In this document: piece by piece, positions 46,998 through 51,041 of the stretch | Position numbering within the stretch: position 1 is the stretch's first letter | Layout: each line of letters begins with the position of its first letter | Assembly (NCBI GenBank): GCA_002897115.2 | Contig: BCIH01000006.1 | Coordinates: forward strand, 1,269,202 to 1,320,242 | From: Prototheca cutis | Lineage: Eukaryota; Chlorophyta; Trebouxiophyceae; Chlorellales; Chlorellaceae | Reading direction: 5' to 3' | DNA: 51,041 nt | Notes under the pieces: model-generated | Told to the model about the DNA's origin: nothing | The model's input: the letters and a program-made list of their open reading frames with translations, nothing else | The model's database searches: none | Position numbers and translations under genes: made by a program

Positions 46998-47940
46998 TCA
47001 TACACACTCATGCTCGTCCGGCACCGCCAGCNGCNGTGGGCGGGCCATGGGATGCGCGGCAGGCAGGAACGGCTTCATGCCGTCNACACCATGCTTGTAG
47101 GGCCCGTCAGGCGTGAGATCGGCGGTGTAGATCACAAACTGGTTGTAGAGCTGCCAGCCGCCGTCTGGCAGACGCACCATCTTGAGTGCCGGGAAGGAGT
47201 GGATCTTGATGCGGGTGACCACTCGCCACGCCGGCGTGGTCCGCTCCTTGATGCGCCACATGAAACGCACATTCGTCACGTCTCGCAGGCTGTCGTTGGG
47301 GCCAGCCTCGGTCACGCCGTTGGGCAGGAAATACCGTCGCATGCACGGCCCAGTCCCGGTCCAGTAGGGGTCCAGGGATGTCCAAAAGTCCCCAGCACCA
47401 CAGCGGAACCTGGGGAAGGAGGGGGCCGGGGCGGGGGTTGGTGGGATCAGGCACCTGACGACCTTCGCACCAGGTCCGCCCCCCGACGCTCAACGCAAAA
47501 AAGTTGTATTGCAGCCTCCCTCGGCCGAACCTCCCCCGGGGCCACTGCACAGCGACCAGCTCGCCTCAGAACACATCAATGCATGACCCATGCACGTACG
47601 TGAAAAACCAGGGGAAAGTCGTCAGTTCTTGGACGGTCAGGGTAGTCCGACGGGCATCCTTCCTTGTGAACAGGAGGCGCTCCTTGGCCGTGGAGCCAGG
47701 GGGAGCGGGTGGGCAGTAGACCCTGTTTTCCTCTTCTCTTTGAAGAAGATTTTCCCAGAGCCACTCGGTGCTACATTGAGCTCGCAGGGCCTTGCAGACG
47801 CAGCAGCATGAAGCCAAGTCCTCGGCATCCAGCCATGGCAGGGTCCATGTGAGAATGGTGAGGATGCTCTGCGCGTCTACGTCGCAGATGCCCTCATTAC
47901 ACATGATGGACGCATTGGTGTCAGCATGACACTGAAACAA
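46998..47940 (-). CDS. F-box protein of a plant type, substrate unknown
   Basis: Two minus-strand exons (47940-47600, 47409-46998) close in phase and give about 250 residues. The N-terminus carries an F-box (LTILTWTLPWLDAEDLASCC, VCKALRAQCSTEWLWENLL), which would bind Skp1. The C-terminal half, PWFFTFRCGAGDFWTSLDPY, WTGTGPCMRRYFLPNGV, VRFMWRIKERT, GGWQLYNQFVIYT, resembles a plant F-box family whose downstream domain has no known ligand. The junction rebuilds FFTFRCGAG, the conserved run. A long open stretch in the intron (47410-47599) in another frame is not needed. Several Ns (47032, 47035, 47085) lie near the 3' end. It starts from MFQCHADTN; a shorter start at MCNEGICD is possible. Confidence 0.8.
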
Positions 47941-49058
47941 CTCTGCTAGTTTTCAGAGGGGCCTCAGAAGCCGGTGGACCCGAAGCGAACGACATCGACG
48001 ATTGCGTCATGGTGAATGCACTCCCACCCACACCTTCCTTTTGGGCACGTGAACGACCAGCAAGCTCCACGGTCGGGNCCTGGCGTCTCAAAATGCCAAC
48101 TACGGAAACCATATCGTCTCGAATTGTAATTATCGGGCTATGCTGACCTGCATCAGAAGCTGATTGCGCCTTGAGCTCGTCTTTTCCTCGTCTTTCGTGG
48201 GGTACGGCGGATGTGCACGTGGGCAGTCGGACAAGTGTCCGACGACAAGACCCCAACTTTGCGACCTTGCCAGGCGCATCAGATCTTAGCGCGACCTTAT
48301 GCTCCTTCCATTTAGTGCCCGTTTTAACATCTATATTTTATTTATGGCGATTTCAGGCGCTCACCTGCGCGAATCAAAAAGGCGTGCGCTGAATCCCACT
48401 CATCAGGAGACTCTGATCCACGTGGTCTTGACATTCTCCGATGGTAGGTCTGTCCTCGTTCGCGCTGGTTTTTTGAATGAAAAATGAAACACCGGTATGG
48501 CCAACTTTCGACGGACGGTATAACAGTGCNGAAGAGAGGTTCTCTCCTCGTCATCCTGAGGGCTTGTCGATCTCTCAGCCGGCCGTGCACACACCTCGCG
48601 CCCTCAGGTGGGACTCCGAGCTCGCACATTTCATAGCCGCGGGAGCCTTGCATGAGCTCCGGTATGCCGTTTATAAAACGTCCAGTCTTATTTCAAAGTC
48701 TTGGGCAGTTTAATCAGCTTGAAGAGCCGCCTGTCCAGCCGCCTGCGCGCCGAACGAGCTAGGGTTTGTCGCTGGAAGCGCAGGCCATCGCAGCCGCACA
48801 CAGCCGGCCTGCGCCAGGGACACGGACGGTGTCGGCACCGGCAGTGCTGGGAAGGAGCGCATCTTGCATTCGCATTAGGAAAAACCCAGAACGCTGTGTC
48901 TGTACCTTGAGGTGTTTGCAGCAAAACTTGATTTGAGGCCCCACTCTCACGAGAGCATTGCTTGCGCCAAGCGTTGTGCGGAGGGTTGAGCGGGGCGGCC
49001 CGGGCTGCTGGTGCACCGATGGTATCGCCTGGTCATCCCTCTGGCCAACCTCCATGGT
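47941..49058. other. F-box promoter and TAF1B 3' flank
   Basis: About 1.1 kb with no recognised gene. AT-richer stretches at 48290-48350 and 48470-48530. Ns at 48078 and 48530. Confidence 0.35.
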
Positions 49059-51025
49059 TCATGCCGTGCCTCGCTGAAACCCGTCGTTCTGTCCAAACTC
49101 GTCCTCAGATCCAGACAGCAGGGGAACCGGCGAACGGCGCATCGCCAGCGCCTCATACTCCTCGCGCCTCGCGGCGATGACTCGCCCCTCGGCACGCACC
49201 CTGTCCAGCCGCTGCCGTTCCATGTCGTCGGCTGCATACACCAGTTTCACCTCCGTGCTCGTCACCGCTCGCTCCAACTCCAACACCATCTGCATGTGTG
49301 TGTGGGGGGGGGGCTTCAGACAGGGCAGCCTGCAGTCATGCAGTGTCCATCGTCCGCAGTATCTATGCACGCGCACGTTCAGTGTTTTGCCAGGAGGGCT
49401 ATCGAGTGCAACTGAACAACCACTCGCCCCTTCCTTGCCTCGTGTAATGCCAACGGTGTCAACCAGACAACGGGCGATGCAGCGGCGAGCACCGCCGCGT
49501 AATCCCGGAGCAGCTCGTCAAAGCCGCTGTAACTCTTGATACCCAGCCATGTCAGCGTCCCAAATGCACCAGCAGCCGCCCCCTCGATGCCAGCGCCAGT
49601 CTTGCAATCCCTGGGTTCTATTGGAGACGTGACAGACTGGAGAATGTCACCGTTCCCGGCAGGCCTCGCTGTCGTCGGTGGCAGGCGAAGGTTCTGGAGG
49701 GAGGAGGTGCCTTGGCCGTCGGCGTTGCGTTGACCGAGACCACCTTGACTTTCACTGCTACATTGGCCTACGCCGCGTTCGCTTGGCAAGGGCCCCGCCA
49801 GGCGAGTGAACACCGCAGCGGCCTCCTGCAGGTCCTCTGGCGGCTCCTGACCCAAGAAGAAAGTGCCACGCAGGAAATCCAACCATTCGGCAANTCGTGT
49901 GGGCGGCATGTCCAGTCCCTGCCGATGGTGCGGATGGATGCGGTTCCTGGTGATGCAGTGACTTCAGCTGCGGTCCGCTATTTCCCCAGGCACAGACACG
50001 ATNGGCGTTCACCGATGGGCAATTGAATTGGGCCCAACAGCAAGCTGACTGCCTGATGATGGCCGTCCACCATTCCACAAAATAACTGGAAACAGCTAAC
50101 AAGCATCACATGCGTCGACTGCAGCAACCTTTCCCTTGGCCACCCACCTCGTCGACGGAGGAAGGCCCTGGGAAGGGGAAGACCTGCCGGCGCAGGCGAT
50201 CGGCGGCCCATGCCGGCCATCCACCTTCTGGCGGTGGCAGCTCCCTTGGGCGGCCCTCGGCAATCTCGGTCACCGCCCCGCGGGGCGTGCCGTCCAGACC
50301 ATAGACCAGACGCATGGTGACAACAAAGAATGTCATGACCACAGCCCAAGGGTGCGAATTTGACCCCGGAACCAGCTGCAGCGCCGGGCAGCCAGGCGAC
50401 AAGTGGGTGCGCAGCAGTTGCAGCGCCGCAGCTGGGATCCTGTCCACGGGCAGGCCGAATTCGGTTGCCCAGCGCTGCAGCCACAGTCCCGCATTGATGG
50501 GCGGAAGCAAGAGCTTGAGTTGCCGCCCGAGTGCCGCAGCAGATTCCATGAGCTTGGAGGGTGGTGGGACACCTGTCATGGTGGTGGTGGGGGGCCGGCT
50601 CTTTGTTTGATGAGAGAGGAGATGGTCTCCTCGTGTTGGGCCGTGCTAGTTGAATAATTGCTGTGTTCCATGGAACTGCCCCCTTAACTGTCCGAGCAGA
50701 GCAGCCCCCTCAATGCTCACCCGAGGGTGCCAGGAAGCGCCAGGTGAACAGCGAGTGGTGCGGCGCCATCAGCGCTTGCGAGTCGTGTGCGAGGGAGTAG
50801 TACGGAATCCGGCCTGAAGCTGCTGCGCGGACGACATCCAGCGGGCTCACTGCAGCCCGGGCCTGCCAGCAGGCCAAAAGGCACAGCGACAGTGTGACCA
50901 CTGGTGCCGCCGTGCGCGAGACGGAGCCGAGAAACGCAGCAGAGGGGCCCTGCGCGATGCCATGCCTTGCACCGGCCTCCGAGGTGCTGGCCTCTGCATG
51001 CTCCTTCACAAGCTGCTCGAGCGCC
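49059..51025 (-). CDS. TAF1B/Rrn7-like RNA polymerase I initiation factor, 3' part
   Basis: TFIIB-like subunit of the Pol I core promoter factor, required for rRNA transcription. Minus-strand exons seen: 51025-50721, 50572-50148, about 49946-49439, 49289-49059; the 5' part with the zinc ribbon is right of the window. Diagnostic blocks are LACWQARAAVSPLDVVRAA, GRIPYYSLAHD (the cyclin-fold entry of the family), PSKLMESAAALGRQLKL and HPWAVVMTFFVVTMRLVYGLDG (the strongest family motif). The C-terminal part (PTRXAEWLDFLRG, SFDELLRDY-like and VLELERAVTSTEVKLVYAAD) is weakly conserved. The junction 50148 to 49946 is not in phase with the best frame, so a small exon or another acceptor is missing. 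The intron after 49439 begins GC (GAG|GCAAGG). Ns at 49894 and 50003. Confidence 0.8.
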
Positions 51026-51026
51026 C

Positions 51027-51041
51027 TGTGTGTGTGTGTGT
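51027..51041. repeat. (TG)n at the right edge
   Basis: TG repeat at the very end, inside the intron preceding the first visible TAF1B exon (minus strand). Together with the left edge it suggests that both ends are assembly breaks at microsatellites. Confidence 0.85.

Noticed and set aside
47410..47599. Middle exon of the F-box gene (frame with GRLQYNFF)
   Set aside because: Leaving it out joins both exons in phase and rebuilds the conserved FFTFRCGAGDFW run; including it breaks the phase.

Overview
The window looks like nuclear DNA of a GC-rich green alga of the Chlorella/Auxenochlorella type (Trebouxiophyceae). The evidence is intron-dense genes with roughly 60-250 nt introns, mostly GT-AG with several GC-AG; TGTAA-type poly(A) signals behind three genes; and plant-lineage proteins: Tic110, a SKIP16-type F-box/ApaG protein, a HOS1-like ELYS-domain protein, an EMSY-like ENT protein and a plant-type polymerase eta. 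The species assignment is inference. The window starts and ends in CA/TG repeats that lie inside introns, so the first gene (RRM protein) and the last (TAF1B/Rrn7-like) are cut off.

Layout, left to right: 3' part of an RRM protein (+); SKIP16-like F-box protein (+); acetyl-CoA synthetase (-); NKAP-like splicing factor (-); RING + LON-domain ubiquitin ligase (+); a degenerate Fanzor/TnpB-like repeat (-); a circularly permuted tRNA-Ser(CGA) gene (+); a secreted Ala/Ser/Thr-rich protein (+); an active-type PP2C phosphatase (+); the meiotic factor HOP2 (-), divergent from an ArfGAP of the Glo3/ARFGAP2-3 type (+); a second, nonsense-mutated Fanzor-like copy (+); DNA polymerase eta (+); a myristoylated PP2C-like pseudophosphatase (-), divergent from eIF5A (+); a Canopy/MSAP ER protein (-); HOS1-like protein (-), divergent from the EMSY-like protein (+); Tic110 (+); proteasome chaperone PSMD9/Nas2 (+); an F-box protein (-); TAF1B/Rrn7 (-).

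Most genes are unrelated housekeeping genes; there is no operon logic. Loose themes are ubiquitin/proteasome functions (two F-box proteins, RING-LON, HOS1-like, PSMD9), RNA and translation (RRM, NKAP, eIF5A, tRNA-Ser, Pol I factor), DNA repair and recombination (polymerase eta, HOP2) and secretion/plastid trafficking (ArfGAP, Canopy, Tic110).

The most striking element is the permuted tRNA gene at 14326-14415. The 3' half of a class II tRNA lies upstream of its 5' half, 9 nt apart, and the two halves complete each other's acceptor and anticodon stems. Other points are an eIF5A start codon split by an intron, two related Fanzor-like remnants, a secreted protein built of alternating small residues, and a full-length PP2C fold that has lost its metal ligands.

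Exon borders were set by hand from splice consensus and reading phase. For most genes every junction closes in phase; where it does not, the entry says so.
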